Assembly (NCBI GenBank): GCA_024275165.1
Contig: JAJRZQ010000003.1
Span: 117,763-181,762, forward strand
Direction: 5' to 3'
Length of the DNA stretch: 64,000 nt
From: a bacterium
GTDB lineage: Bacteria > SAR324 > XYD2-FULL-50-16
Below the pieces are notes generated by a model. That model saw only the letters and a list, made by a program, of their open reading frames with translations. It was not told the origin of the DNA and did no database searches. Positions 45,544 to 54,168 of the stretch are shown here, piece after piece; the first letter of the stretch is position 1; the number at the start of each line of letters is the position of its first letter. The position numbers and the translations under genes are program-made.

Positions 45544-46313
45544 GCGAAAGCCGAAGAAAATTTATCCAACAGGTGGGCGGCGGCCTCGTGGGCCTGAGCG
45601 CCATTTCTCTACTCGGCAAGTTTACAGAAGTCGAGGCCACGGCCAACACAGAGGTGAAAGACAAGCCCGCGCAAATCCGCTGGGGCATGGTCGTGGATAT
45701 GTCCAAATGCAAAGAGGGTTGTACCGATTGCGTCCAGGTTTGCCACAGCAGGCATAATGTACCCGATCACGGCAACGCCAAAGACGAAATCAAATGGATC
45801 TGGAAGGCGCCTTATAAAAATGTTTTTACCTCCAAAAGCCACCGCTACCAACAACAAGGGCAACTGGAAAAACCCTTTTTGACCCTCTGCAACCATTGCG
45901 ATGAGCCGCCCTGTGTGCGGGTTTGCCCCACCCAGGCGACCTTTAGGCGGCCTGACGGTATTGTGCAGATGGACTTTCACCGTTGTATCGGCTGCCGCTT
46001 TTGCATGGCGGGCTGCCCTTATGGCTCCAGGAGTTTCAATTGGCGAGACCCCCGTGAAAACCTAAAACAACTTGACCCCCATTTCCCCACCCGAGAACGA
46101 GGGGTGGTGGAAAAATGCAACTTCTGCGCGGAACGAATTGACCAGGGGCTCAACCCCTTGTGCCAAGAGGCCTGTAAAGAAGGGGTGATCACCTTTGGGA
46201 ATCTCAATGACCCCAATTCTGAAATTCGTAAACTCTTAGGCGAAAAACGCACCATGCAGCGCAAAACCGAGCTGGGCACCGCTCCCAGCGTTTTTTATGT
46301 AGTGGAGTCATGA
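45540..46313 (+). CDS. dsrO: DsrO periplasmic iron-sulfur subunit
   Basis: A 257-residue ferredoxin-type subunit with a Tat signal ([20 protein letters not shown]). Its four [4Fe-4S] cysteine groups include [41 protein letters not shown] and [20 protein letters not shown]. It exchanges electrons between DsrJ and DsrP on the outer side. It overlaps dsrP. Confidence 0.95.
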   Translation: MSESRRKFIQQVGGGLVGLSAISLLGKFTEVEATANTEVKDKPAQIRWGMVVDMSKCKEGCTDCVQVCHSRHNVPDHGNAKDEIKWIWKAPYKNVFTSKSHRYQQQGQLEKPFLTLCNHCDEPPCVRVCPTQATFRRPDGIVQMDFHRCIGCRFCMAGCPYGSRSFNWRDPRENLKQLDPHFPTRERGVVEKCNFCAERIDQGLNPLCQEACKEGVITFGNLNDPNSEIRKLLGEKRTMQRKTELGTAPSVFYVVES

Positions 46314-47467
46314 GCAATACCCCGATCAAAGGCAATGTGGCCTATTATTCTTGGGTCGGCTTTTTAGCTTTGGTCATCGCCCTGGGCTTTGCCGCCTACC
46401 TCCGGCAACTCGACCAAGGCCTGACCTTAACCGGCATGGGCCGAGATGTCTCCTGGGGGGTTTATATCGCTCAGTTCACCTTTATGGTTGGGGTTGCCGC
46501 CAGCGCGGTGATGCTCGTCTTGCCCTATTACCTGCACGATTTTAAGCATTTTGGCCGCATCGTGGTTCTAGGCGAGTTTTTAGCTATTGCCGCGGTGGTC
46601 ATGTGCCTTTTGTTTGTGGTGGTGGATATGGGCAAGCCCATGCGGGTCTTGAATGTGATCCTCTATGCCACTCCCCACTCCATGCTCTTTTGGGATTTTA
46701 TTGTTTTAAATGGCTATTTGGTGATCAATATCCTCTGCGGCCATGTGGCGCTCACGGCGGAGAAAAAAAGCGTGCCCCCCCCCGCTTGGATTAAGCCGGT
46801 GATCTATCTTTCCATTCCCTGGGCTTTTTCCATCCACACGGTGACCGCTTTTTTGCTGGCCGGTTTGCCGGGGCGGCACCTGTGGCTCACCGCGATCTTG
46901 GCGCCGCGCTTTTTGGCCAGCGCCTTTGCCGCTGGGCCTTCTTTATTGATTTTACTTGCTTTGTTAGTTAAAAAAGTGGCGAACTTTGACGCGGGGAAAG
47001 AGGCGCTCAGCAAATTGACCACCATCGTGATCTATGCGGGCTTGGCGAATTTTTTCTTTGTGGGGCTCGAATTTTTTACCGCCTTTTATTCCAATATCCC
47101 CAGCCATATGCACAGCTTGCAATACCTCTATTTCGGGCTCGATGGAAAGGGGGCCTTGGTGCCTTTTATGTGGGTTTCGACCCTGTTGGGAGTGGGGGCT
47201 CTATTTTTCTTGCTCTTTCCTCAAACCAGAAAAAACGAGAAGTTCTTGGCCCTGGCTTGTGCCGCCTTGTTTATTTCGTTATGGATTGATAAGGGGATTG
47301 GTTTAATCCTTGCCGGATTTATCCCCAATCCCTTTGACGAGGTGATCGAATACGCGGTAACGGCCAATGAAGTCGCGATTACCTTAGGCATTTGGGCGAT
47401 TGGGGCCTTGATTCTTTCAATGCTCTATCGCGCGGCGATTACGGTAAAAAAGGCTTGGGAGGATTAA
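46310..47467 (+). CDS. dsrP: DsrP quinone-interacting membrane subunit
   Basis: A 385-residue NrfD-family protein with about ten helices. It includes [20 protein letters not shown] and [14 protein letters not shown]. It is thought to exchange electrons with menaquinone or ubiquinone. It is the last canonical gene of the dsrMKJOP operon, overlapping dsrO by 4 bases; a small unknown gene follows 4 bases later. Confidence 0.95.
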   Translation: MSNTPIKGNVAYYSWVGFLALVIALGFAAYLRQLDQGLTLTGMGRDVSWGVYIAQFTFMVGVAASAVMLVLPYYLHDFKHFGRIVVLGEFLAIAAVVMCLLFVVVDMGKPMRVLNVILYATPHSMLFWDFIVLNGYLVINILCGHVALTAEKKSVPPPAWIKPVIYLSIPWAFSIHTVTAFLLAGLPGRHLWLTAILAPRFLASAFAAGPSLLILLALLVKKVANFDAGKEALSKLTTIVIYAGLANFFFVGLEFFTAFYSNIPSHMHSLQYLYFGLDGKGALVPFMWVSTLLGVGALFFLLFPQTRKNEKFLALACAALFISLWIDKGIGLILAGFIPNPFDEVIEYAVTANEVAITLGIWAIGALILSMLYRAAITVKKAWED

Positions 47468-47471
47468 CGCG

Positions 47472-47885
47472 ATGATACCCATGGAATTTGCTCAAAACGA
47501 AGTGGCTTTAGCCATAGAGTATGCGAAGCAGGCTGAATTTAAAGCTTATTTATCCCCCGCGAATGGAGAGATTCAATTCACCCGCAGCCCCCTCCCTCAA
47601 GGACTGAGTACCGCGATGCAAGAAGAGATTGAATTTGTGGCCGCTTACTTCCAGCGGCAGATTTTTCAAGGGGATCTCGACCCGGAACCAAACGAAATCC
47701 CTCAGGATTGGCCGACCTTTCATACTGCTTTAGAAGAAATCAATTACAAACTCAAACGCTTTCATGCCGAGTTTGTTTTGGAATTGAAAAAATCGCTAGG
47801 GGTGCAGGAGCCCCGGCAAATGAACCCCTATGCTCAAGAGATGCTCAAGCACTCCATTGAAGTTAAAAGAACGCGGAAAGAATAA
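47472..47885 (+). CDS. Unknown small protein after dsrP
   Basis: A 137-residue soluble protein that starts 4 bases after dsrP, so it is likely part of the dsrMKJOP transcript. It is rich in charged residues, with an acidic central segment (GDLDPEPNEIPQDWPTFHTA) and a helical end (YKLKRFHAEFVLELKKSLGV). No family is recognised and no cysteines or cofactor motifs are present. An alternative ATG lies at 47481. Confidence 0.6.
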   Translation: MIPMEFAQNEVALAIEYAKQAEFKAYLSPANGEIQFTRSPLPQGLSTAMQEEIEFVAAYFQRQIFQGDLDPEPNEIPQDWPTFHTALEEINYKLKRFHAEFVLELKKSLGVQEPRQMNPYAQEMLKHSIEVKRTRKE

Positions 47886-47944
47886 AGTTCTGGCTCTTTT
47901 ACCTTGTCTTTTGTTATTCTCAGGGCAAAAAATGTGGAGGAGTC

Positions 47945-48355
47945 ATGCAATGGAAATTAGAGTTTCAAGGCAAGCCCTTAGAGTTAATTCTCGATCAAGC
48001 CACTTTTAGCCAGCTCTCGCAACAGAGTTCTCCTCTTTTTGTACGCATGGAACTCGCGATTGAGAGCTTCCCCATCAAAAAGGTGCGCTTTCACCATGAC
48101 AAACCCCTCGATACCCCCTTCCAAGCCTTTGGCAATCAACTCTACCTTGCTTACCAAGGGTTGATTGCCCGGCACCTGTCGAAAAATCAAAAGGAGGAAC
48201 CCCTCATTTGGGAGTCCACCTCCAGCCGTTTGGAATTGTGCAAGCCTCGCTGGCTGCAACTGCAATATCGTACAGACACCTGGAAGGGGACTTATGGCTT
48301 CCGCCTGCAAGACATGCCAAAACACACGGCTCCCCCTGCCTTGCCGGCAAGATAA
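47945..48355 (+). CDS. Unknown small protein
   Basis: A 136-residue protein of mixed alpha/beta character (MQWKLEFQGKPLELILDQAT, VRMELAIESFPIKKVRFHHD). There is no recognised domain. A GGAGG ribosome site precedes the ATG. It stands between the dsr operon and the histidine kinase gene. Confidence 0.5.
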   Translation: MQWKLEFQGKPLELILDQATFSQLSQQSSPLFVRMELAIESFPIKKVRFHHDKPLDTPFQAFGNQLYLAYQGLIARHLSKNQKEEPLIWESTSSRLELCKPRWLQLQYRTDTWKGTYGFRLQDMPKHTAPPALPAR

Positions 48356-48422
48356 GATTTTTTCCCCATTGTAGTTTTTTCGAATTGAAGTATAAATAGG
48401 GTAAAAGCTTTTTTCTCTTTTT

Positions 48423-50711
48423 TTGATTTCCTTCATGCAAAATTTAAAAAAATACTGGATATTTGGATCTGTCTCCCTCACCCTCTTGATCCTGCTGCTT
48501 TGGGGTGGGTCCCTTTATCATCGCTGGCAACATACCCGTAACCTCGCTCTGGAACAGGCGAGATACTTTTTGGATAAAGACCAAGCCTTAAGGGCTTGGG
48601 TCGCCGAGCAAGGAGGAGTGTATGTGAAAACCAGCCCTCAGGTCGAGCCCAATCCCTATCTGAAATTTCATGCCAAGCGTGATTTACGGGTTCAAGGCAT
48701 GAATTTGACCCTCGTCAACCCCGCTTATTTCATGCGCCTCTTGTACCAAGCCGCCCAGGGGCAATTTGGCCCCAAAAGCCACCTCACCAGCCTCAAGCCG
48801 TTAAACTCCATCAATCAACCCGACGAGTGGGAAAAGCAAGGCCTGCTGGAACTCGAAAAAGGAAAAAAAAAGGAATGGATTGGGTTTGTGGATTTTGAGG
48901 GAAAGCCCTATTTACGCGTGATACGCGCCTTGAGGGTCAAACAACCCTGCATGCGATGTCATGCCGCGCAGGGATATCAAGTGGGGGACCTGCGCGGAGG
49001 CTTGACCATCAACCTCCCCATGCAACCCTTTTTGGCCGAGCAGTTAAACACATTTAGGATAGAAGCCTTCACCACTCTCTTGCTTTGGGCTATCGCTCTG
49101 TTGGGGTTAAGGCAAACTCTATTGTGGATGAAGCGGGACCAGCAAAAAATCTCGAATCTGGCCGATCGGCTGCAAGCGGTGACCGATTCCATGGGGGAAG
49201 GGGTGCTGGTACAAAACTCCTCGGATCGCATCACTTTAGCCAACCCTAAGGTAGAGCGACTTTTCGGTTGGAAAGAAGAAGAACTTTTAGACAAACATCC
49301 CTGCTTTATTTTTCATGCCCACCCAGAAAACCCGGAAACTTTATGCGAGCAATGCCGGCAGAGAGAAAAAGAGGGTCGGATAGACACAGAGTTTACCGAA
49401 TCGCTTTATCGCCATCAAACAGGGGAGTGGATCCCCGTATCCATTCTCACGACCCCTTTGATCCATCACCAAGCCCACGGGGGGTGCGTTACCGTTATTC
49501 GGGATATTCGCAAACAAAAGGAGTTGGAAACCCAACTCAAGCAAGCCAAAGAATTATCTGAAAAAACGAGCCAAATTAAAACCAACTTCTTGAACATTGT
49601 GGGGCATGAATTGCGCACCCCCTTGCATGGAATCATGGGAATGACCGCGGTGATGTATGATGAAATCACGGATTCTCAATTAAGAGAGCATGTACAGGTG
49701 GTGCAGGAATCGGGAAAAAACCTGTTGCAAATTGTAAACAACATCTTTGACTTCAGCCGACTCGAAGCAGCGCAGCTCACCGCGAGAGAAGAGAAATTTT
49801 CCATCCAACAGGTGTTGACCAACCTCCTGCAACTCTTTCGTGCCTCCGCAGAGCTCAAGGGGCTAAAACTGGAGGTCAACCTTTCTGACAGCCTACCCGC
49901 CTATAATCTAGGCGATGGAGAAATCCTGCAACGCATCTTGAGTCAATTGCTTTCCAACGCGATTAAATTTAGCCCCCAGGGAACCGTCACGCTTTCTGCC
50001 CTCCCCTTAGAGGGGCAGGAGAACTGGACTCGCTTTGAGGTCTGTGATGAGGGAATTGGAATTTCAGAAGAACAAAAAACAAAAATCTACAGCAAATTCA
50101 CCCAAGTTGACGATTCCTACTCTAGAAGTTATAGCGGTATGGGGATTGGGCTCACGCTGGTGGATCGGTTGGTCCGACTTTTGAAGGGCCGTCATGGGGT
50201 ACAAAGCGAAGTCGGTCAAGGGAGCTGTTTTTGGTTGGAGGCCCCCCTCCCCTCCACGACTCAGCCCTGGGAAATCGAGCAGGGACCCTCTCTACAGAGC
50301 CGAAAAATTCAAGCGCAAACCTCTTCGCCCAAACCTAGAATCTTGCTGGTTGACGATAATCCGATCAATCAGCGGATGATGTCAAAATACTTAGAAAAGT
50401 TGGGCATTGAAGCCGACGAGGTCCCCAGTGGAAAAATAGCCTTAGAATACCTGAAAAAACAAGACTATGGCTTGATTTTTATGGACTGCGCCATGCCGGA
50501 TATGAATGGCTTTCAATGCGCTCGCTTAATTCGGGCCATGGAAAAGGCAGAGGAACTCAAGGGACATATCGCGATTGTCGCTTTAACCGCCTGGGTGGAC
50601 GAAGAAAATATTGAGCAATGTAAAGAGGCCGGAATGGATGATTATATCGGCAAACCCATGGACTTAACCCACGCGAAAGCGGTCATTGAAAAATTCTTAG
50701 GCCCCATTTAG
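48423..50711 (+). CDS. Hybrid histidine kinase with DUF3365 heme-sensor domain
   Basis: A 762-residue membrane kinase. A helix near residues 12-30, a DUF3365-type extracytoplasmic domain with a c-type heme motif (QPCMRCHAAQG, about 177-182), and a second helix near 213-233 come first. A PAS domain (ITLANPKVERLFGWKEEE), HisKA (NIVGHELRTPLHGIMGM), HATPase (NAIKFSPQGTV, CDEGIGISEEQ, GMGIGLTLVD) and a receiver with phosphate-accepting Asp in FMDCAMPDMNG follow. It probably senses redox state through heme. No cognate output gene is adjacent; the pseudo-receiver activator downstream is one possibility. Confidence 0.85.
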   Translation: MISFMQNLKKYWIFGSVSLTLLILLLWGGSLYHRWQHTRNLALEQARYFLDKDQALRAWVAEQGGVYVKTSPQVEPNPYLKFHAKRDLRVQGMNLTLVNPAYFMRLLYQAAQGQFGPKSHLTSLKPLNSINQPDEWEKQGLLELEKGKKKEWIGFVDFEGKPYLRVIRALRVKQPCMRCHAAQGYQVGDLRGGLTINLPMQPFLAEQLNTFRIEAFTTLLLWAIALLGLRQTLLWMKRDQQKISNLADRLQAVTDSMGEGVLVQNSSDRITLANPKVERLFGWKEEELLDKHPCFIFHAHPENPETLCEQCRQREKEGRIDTEFTESLYRHQTGEWIPVSILTTPLIHHQAHGGCVTVIRDIRKQKELETQLKQAKELSEKTSQIKTNFLNIVGHELRTPLHGIMGMTAVMYDEITDSQLREHVQVVQESGKNLLQIVNNIFDFSRLEAAQLTAREEKFSIQQVLTNLLQLFRASAELKGLKLEVNLSDSLPAYNLGDGEILQRILSQLLSNAIKFSPQGTVTLSALPLEGQENWTRFEVCDEGIGISEEQKTKIYSKFTQVDDSYSRSYSGMGIGLTLVDRLVRLLKGRHGVQSEVGQGSCFWLEAPLPSTTQPWEIEQGPSLQSRKIQAQTSSPKPRILLVDDNPINQRMMSKYLEKLGIEADEVPSGKIALEYLKKQDYGLIFMDCAMPDMNGFQCARLIRAMEKAEELKGHIAIVALTAWVDEENIEQCKEAGMDDYIGKPMDLTHAKAVIEKFLGPI

Positions 50712-51580
50712 GGCAATTGCAGGGTCCCTTGGGCAAATTGGATGGCTTGGCCCCCCACTTGAATCACCCAATCCTGGGTTTCTTTGTGGACAACAACCTC
50801 GATCAGACTGGGGCGACCCATCTCCCCACCCTGTTGATTGGTAAGGCGCAAGTTGGTTTTGCCAAAGAGATGGTGCTGGGCCAAATAGGCGCCTAAAGCC
50901 CCTTGGGCAGAGCCCGTTGCCGGGTCTTCCTTGACCCCTTGTAAAGGGGCAAAGGCACGGCAGCGGCAGCCGGAACCATCCTTTAAGGGGGCAAAGGCCA
51001 TGATTTTATCGGTCTCAAAGCCCTCAAAGACCTTCTGCCAAGGAGGGAACGACAACTCAATCCGCGACAGGCTATCGGCCCTTGCCAGGGGAACAAAAAG
51101 CCAAGGGATACCCGTACTCACCGCTTGGCAAGGCAGGCCGGGGAACAAATCAGCGGGGCTTAAACCCAAAAGCCCGGTCAGGGCGATGAGATCGTGAAAA
51201 TTGGCTCCAAAAACCGGCGACAGTTGCGACATAAAGAGTTGATCCCCCTCCAACCAGAGGGGGATGATCCCCACTTGGGTCTCTAGGGTAATGTTTTTTT
51301 TGCCGCCGGAGCTTTGTTGGGCGAGGTGCCAGCCAGCCCCTAGAAGAGGGTGACCGGCAAAGGGCACTTCGCATTTGGGGGTAAAGATGCGTACCGCCGC
51401 GTCATGTTGGGAATTTGCGGGAGGAAAAAGAAACAAAGTTTCAGAAAAGTTGAATTCCCACGCGATTTCTTGCATGGTCGCGCTCTCCAACCCCTCTCGC
51501 CCCTCGACAATCGCCAGGGGGTTGCCTTGAAAAGGCTGATCAGTAAAAACATCCAAAATATAATAACGCATATCCATCAA
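50708..51580 (-). CDS. PhzF-family isomerase
   Basis: A 290-residue PhzF/YddE protein. It has FTDQPFQGNPLAIVEG, the conserved glutamate in FNFSETLFLF, FAGHPLLGAGWHLAQQ and DPATGSAQGALGAYLAQ. The family catalyses proton-transfer isomerisations; its natural substrate here is unknown. It is convergent with the kinase gene, overlapping it by 4 bases, and divergent from the activator gene. Confidence 0.88.
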   Translation of the reverse strand: MMDMRYYILDVFTDQPFQGNPLAIVEGREGLESATMQEIAWEFNFSETLFLFPPANSQHDAAVRIFTPKCEVPFAGHPLLGAGWHLAQQSSGGKKNITLETQVGIIPLWLEGDQLFMSQLSPVFGANFHDLIALTGLLGLSPADLFPGLPCQAVSTGIPWLFVPLARADSLSRIELSFPPWQKVFEGFETDKIMAFAPLKDGSGCRCRAFAPLQGVKEDPATGSAQGALGAYLAQHHLFGKTNLRLTNQQGGEMGRPSLIEVVVHKETQDWVIQVGGQAIQFAQGTLQLP

Positions 51581-51700
51581 AAAAATGAGTCGGCCCGTGG
51601 CGAGCTATGCGCCCAAGCCTCTCCCTCTTTTGCGGGCAGACCTACGGGGGAAAGCGGGTTGACCGAGCTTAAGGAAACAAGAGAAACTAAGGGTAGATCA

Positions 51701-53119
51701 ATGCAGGTACCCATGAAATCTATACTCATTCTCACCCCTTTTCAAGAGCATTTAGAAGCTTTAAAACAGGCCACTGAAGGCCGTTTTGAGATTCACGCCC
51801 TAACCGATTACCCAAGTTGCCTGCAAGAAGCCCAGAAAAGGCGCTATGACATTTTATTTTTTGAGATCACCTGTCTGCCCATTCCAAAAGATAAAATGAT
51901 CCCCGCCAGCCACTTTGAACGGATCTTTCAAGAACTGAAAAGCCAATACCCCACCTTGCCTCTGATGGCCATCGGGAGCAGCGAGCAAACAAAAAACCTG
52001 GTACAGGCCGTGCGGGCTGGGGCGGACCGCTACCTAACCACCCCCTTGGAGTCTCAAGCCCTGCAATTAGGAATCGCCAGATTACAGGAAAAGGCCCATG
52101 TGCAGGGGGAACTGGAATATTTACGCAACAATTTTTGGAGCGACGAGAAGCTTGAGGTCACCAAAACCTACTCTCCGGTGATGAAAAAGCTCTTTTTTGA
52201 GCTCCAGGCCGTTGCCCCGACCGATTCCACCGTGCTGTTACTCGGTGAATCCGGGGTGGGCAAGGGAGTTTTGGCCAAGTTTATCCACCGGACCAGTGCC
52301 CGGGCGCAGGGCCCCTTTGTCCATGTCCATTGCGGGGCCATTCCGGAAAACTTGATCGAGTCCGAGTTGTTTGGTCACGAAAAAGGAGCCTTTACGGGGG
52401 CAACGAGCCGCAAGTTGGGCCGCTTTGAAATCGCCCGCAAGGGAACCATTTTTTTAGATGAAATCGGCACCATTTCCCTTTCGGCGCAAACCAAGCTCTT
52501 GCAGGTCTTGCAAGACAACCTGCTCATTCGGGTGGGCGGCGAAAGCATGATCGAGACCGACACCCGGGTGATTGCGGCAACCAACAACAACCTACTGGAA
52601 ATGAGCCGCGCCGGGAGCTTTCGCGAAGACCTCTATTACCGGCTTAATGTGTTCCCCCTCACGGTACCCCCCTTGAGAGAGCGTTTGGAAGACATCCCCA
52701 TTTTAGCGGAAAATTGCTTGAACAAGCTTCAAGGAAAATACCAAAAACGCTTAGAAGGCATCAGTCCCGAGACCTTGCGGGCTTTGCGAAATTACGACTT
52801 TCCGGGCAATATCCGAGAATTGGAAAATATCTTGGAGCGGGCCTATATTTTGGAAAAAAGGCGAACTCTAAGTTTGACAAGCCTTCCTTTAGACTTGGCT
52901 CCGGAAAGCAGACAGGCGATTTTTAGCTTTGCCTCTGGCGACACCTTGGCCGAGGTACGGCAAAAGGCAATTGACGAGGTGGAAAAGGCCTACCTCCATC
53001 AATTGCTTTCAACTCACAAAGGCCGGGTCAACCTCACTGCCGAAACAGCCGGATTGGGCGTACGGCAATTGCGGGTACTCATGCAAAAACATCACTTAAA
53101 AAAAGAAGCCTACAAGTAG
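51701..53119 (+). CDS. Sigma-54 activator with degenerate receiver domain
   Basis: A 472-residue NtrC-type activator. The N-terminal receiver lacks the acidic pair (ILILTPFQEHLEALK) and has glutamate where the phosphate-accepting Asp is expected (YDILFFEITCLP), so it is probably not phosphorylated. The AAA+ domain is intact: GESGVGKGVLAKFIH, GAFTGA for sigma-54 contact and GTIFLDEIG. A C-terminal DNA-binding helix (VNLTAETAGLGVRQLRVLM) is present. ATG 51701 with AAGGG upstream was chosen; a longer frame from 51350 would overlap phzF. Confidence 0.88.
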   Translation: MQVPMKSILILTPFQEHLEALKQATEGRFEIHALTDYPSCLQEAQKRRYDILFFEITCLPIPKDKMIPASHFERIFQELKSQYPTLPLMAIGSSEQTKNLVQAVRAGADRYLTTPLESQALQLGIARLQEKAHVQGELEYLRNNFWSDEKLEVTKTYSPVMKKLFFELQAVAPTDSTVLLLGESGVGKGVLAKFIHRTSARAQGPFVHVHCGAIPENLIESELFGHEKGAFTGATSRKLGRFEIARKGTIFLDEIGTISLSAQTKLLQVLQDNLLIRVGGESMIETDTRVIAATNNNLLEMSRAGSFREDLYYRLNVFPLTVPPLRERLEDIPILAENCLNKLQGKYQKRLEGISPETLRALRNYDFPGNIRELENILERAYILEKRRTLSLTSLPLDLAPESRQAIFSFASGDTLAEVRQKAIDEVEKAYLHQLLSTHKGRVNLTAETAGLGVRQLRVLMQKHHLKKEAYK

Positions 53120-53517
53120 AATTTCTTTAAATACCCTCCTAGTCTGCATCTAAGAGAGAAAAAATATTTTTCCATTCCCCCCTACAAGTCTCTTGACCAG
53201 AGGCCTAAAAGCAATGGCATCGAAAGATCGGCATTTAAAATTCCTATTTCCCCCAACCAAGCATTAAAAATGCAGATTTACTATTTAACTAGCTAAAATT
53301 AAAAGATAATTAGAATCACCCAACCTTCCTTTCCACCTTCCTTGCCACAAAAGGTAGTTTATTTTCGGCACTGTCTGTGCCTAATTTTAATTCCCTTCTC
53401 CTTAATCAAATAAAATAAAACAATTATATCAATGTCTTAAATGCAATGGCACGGTTGATGAAATATACTTGGCATGGGTTGAATGAATCAACCTACACAC
53501 CAAACTTGAGGAGAGTC
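53120..53517. other. AT-rich leader region of small-peptide array
   Basis: This region of about 400 bases holds two near-direct repeats, TGGCACGGTTGATGAA (53447-53462) and TGGCATGGGTTGAATGAA (53470-53487). A perfect inverted repeat GGTTGA / TCAACC lies at 53477-53493. They sit just before the first small peptide gene and look like a regulatory site. No -24/-12 sigma-54 box was found. Confidence 0.45.
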
Positions 53518-53583
53518 ATGAAAGTCATCCATTCCGTTATTGCCGTCTACGCCATTGTAGCGCTTACTCTGTTGCCCCTATAA
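53518..53583 (+). CDS. Small membrane peptide, tandem copy 1
   Basis: A 21-residue peptide starting MKVIHSVIAVY and ending in a leucine-rich part with a proline (LLPL). It is hydrophobic through its length, enough for a single membrane helix. GGAGAG lies 4 bases before ATG. It differs from copies 2 and 3 by one or two residues. Function unknown; possible roles are a small membrane-complex subunit or a toxin-like peptide. Confidence 0.6.
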   Translation: MKVIHSVIAVYAIVALTLLPL

Positions 53584-53604
53584 AACACCAAACCAAGGAG
53601 AGTC

Positions 53605-53670
53605 ATGAAAGTCATCAATTCCGTTATTGCCGTCTACGCCATTGTAGCGCTTACTCTGTTGACCCTATAA
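53605..53670 (+). CDS. Small membrane peptide, tandem copy 2
   Basis: A 21-residue peptide like copy 1, with Asn instead of His at position 5 (MKVINSVIAVY) and LLTL at the end. AAGGAG precedes the ATG at the usual spacing. The reading frame, start and stop are conserved, so selection for the peptide, not the DNA alone, is likely. Confidence 0.6.
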   Translation: MKVINSVIAVYAIVALTLLTL

Positions 53671-53691
53671 AACACCAAACCAAGGAGAATC

Positions 53692-53757
53692 ATGAAAGTC
53701 ATCCATTCCGTTATTGCCGTCTACGCCATTGTAGCGCTTACTCTGTTGACCCTATAA
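53692..53757 (+). CDS. Small membrane peptide, tandem copy 3
   Basis: A 21-residue peptide with His5 as in copy 1 and LLTL as in copy 2. AAGGAG precedes it. It is the last complete copy; after it the repeat leader occurs once more without a gene. Confidence 0.6.
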   Translation: MKVIHSVIAVYAIVALTLLTL

Positions 53758-53861
53758 AACACCAAACCAAGGAGCAGTCAGGGGGGCAATTATTCTCTGG
53801 AGAGATTGAACCCGATTGCCCTTTTTTGTTCTGCCAAAGCCCCCTTGGATAAGGAGAAAGC

Positions 53862-53957
53862 ATGAAAAATCAAATCAATTCGCTAAAGTTTTTGCGCAGT
53901 CAATTTAGCATTCTGGTTGCTTTGTATTTGCTGGGTCTTTCCGCCCTCGCTTCTTAA
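53862..53957 (+). CDS. Small hydrophobic peptide, 31 residues
   Basis: A 31-residue peptide with a basic start (MKNQINSLKFLRSQ) and a hydrophobic end (FSILVALYLLGLSALAS). AAGGAG lies at 53851-53856, at normal spacing. It is not similar to the three repeats but has the same design: one short membrane helix. It is followed by a strong hairpin terminator, which makes it the probable end of the same transcript. Confidence 0.6.
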   Translation: MKNQINSLKFLRSQFSILVALYLLGLSALAS

Positions 53958-53972
53958 AAAAAAAGCGACTCC

Positions 53973-54005
53973 CATGCCTTGGAAGGGATTCCCTTCCAAG
54001 GCATG
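53973..54005 (+). terminator. Strong hairpin terminator after peptide genes
   Basis: A 15-base perfect stem (CATGCCTTGGAAGGG and its complement, loop ATT) with an A-run before and CGGGCTTTT after it. It can act in both directions and separates the peptide array from the soe-like operon on the minus strand. Confidence 0.85.
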
Positions 54006-54168
54006 CGGGCTTTTCCCTTCGCCTGCTGCGGTTTTATTTTTTGTCGAGTTTCTTTTTCATCTCCCGTAAAATTGCCCCACTCGCTTTCAAGGTCTCTTGC
54101 CAAGGAGCAAGCCAAGGAGCAAAGGGGATGCCCCATTGCCCATAAGCCACGGCCCAGCTTGCCTGTTC

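Larger units (their letters stand above)
53497..53780 (+). repeat. Tandem 87-base repeat carrying small genes
   Basis: Three units of 87 bases, almost identical (only a few base differences), each with the leader ACACCAAACC, an AAGGAG ribosome site and a 66-base gene. The leader begins a fourth time (53758-53780) and then stops matching. This is duplication of a complete gene-plus-ribosome-site unit. Confidence 0.9.

Noticed and set aside
51581-51700. A cyclic di-GMP type riboswitch before the sigma-54 activator
   Set aside because: Short GC-rich blocks looked similar, but the conserved 5' part of the motif is not there.
51350-51700. N-terminal extension of the sigma-54 activator
   Set aside because: It overlaps phzF on the other strand, reads as its shadow and lacks domain similarity; the receiver begins after 51701.
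53440-53500. A sigma-54 promoter for the peptide genes
   Set aside because: TGGCAC and TGGCAT are present, but no TTGC lies at the required distance.
53497-53780. Tandem repeats as a CRISPR array
   Set aside because: The units are 87 bases long without unique spacers, and each carries a ribosome site and a start and stop codon.
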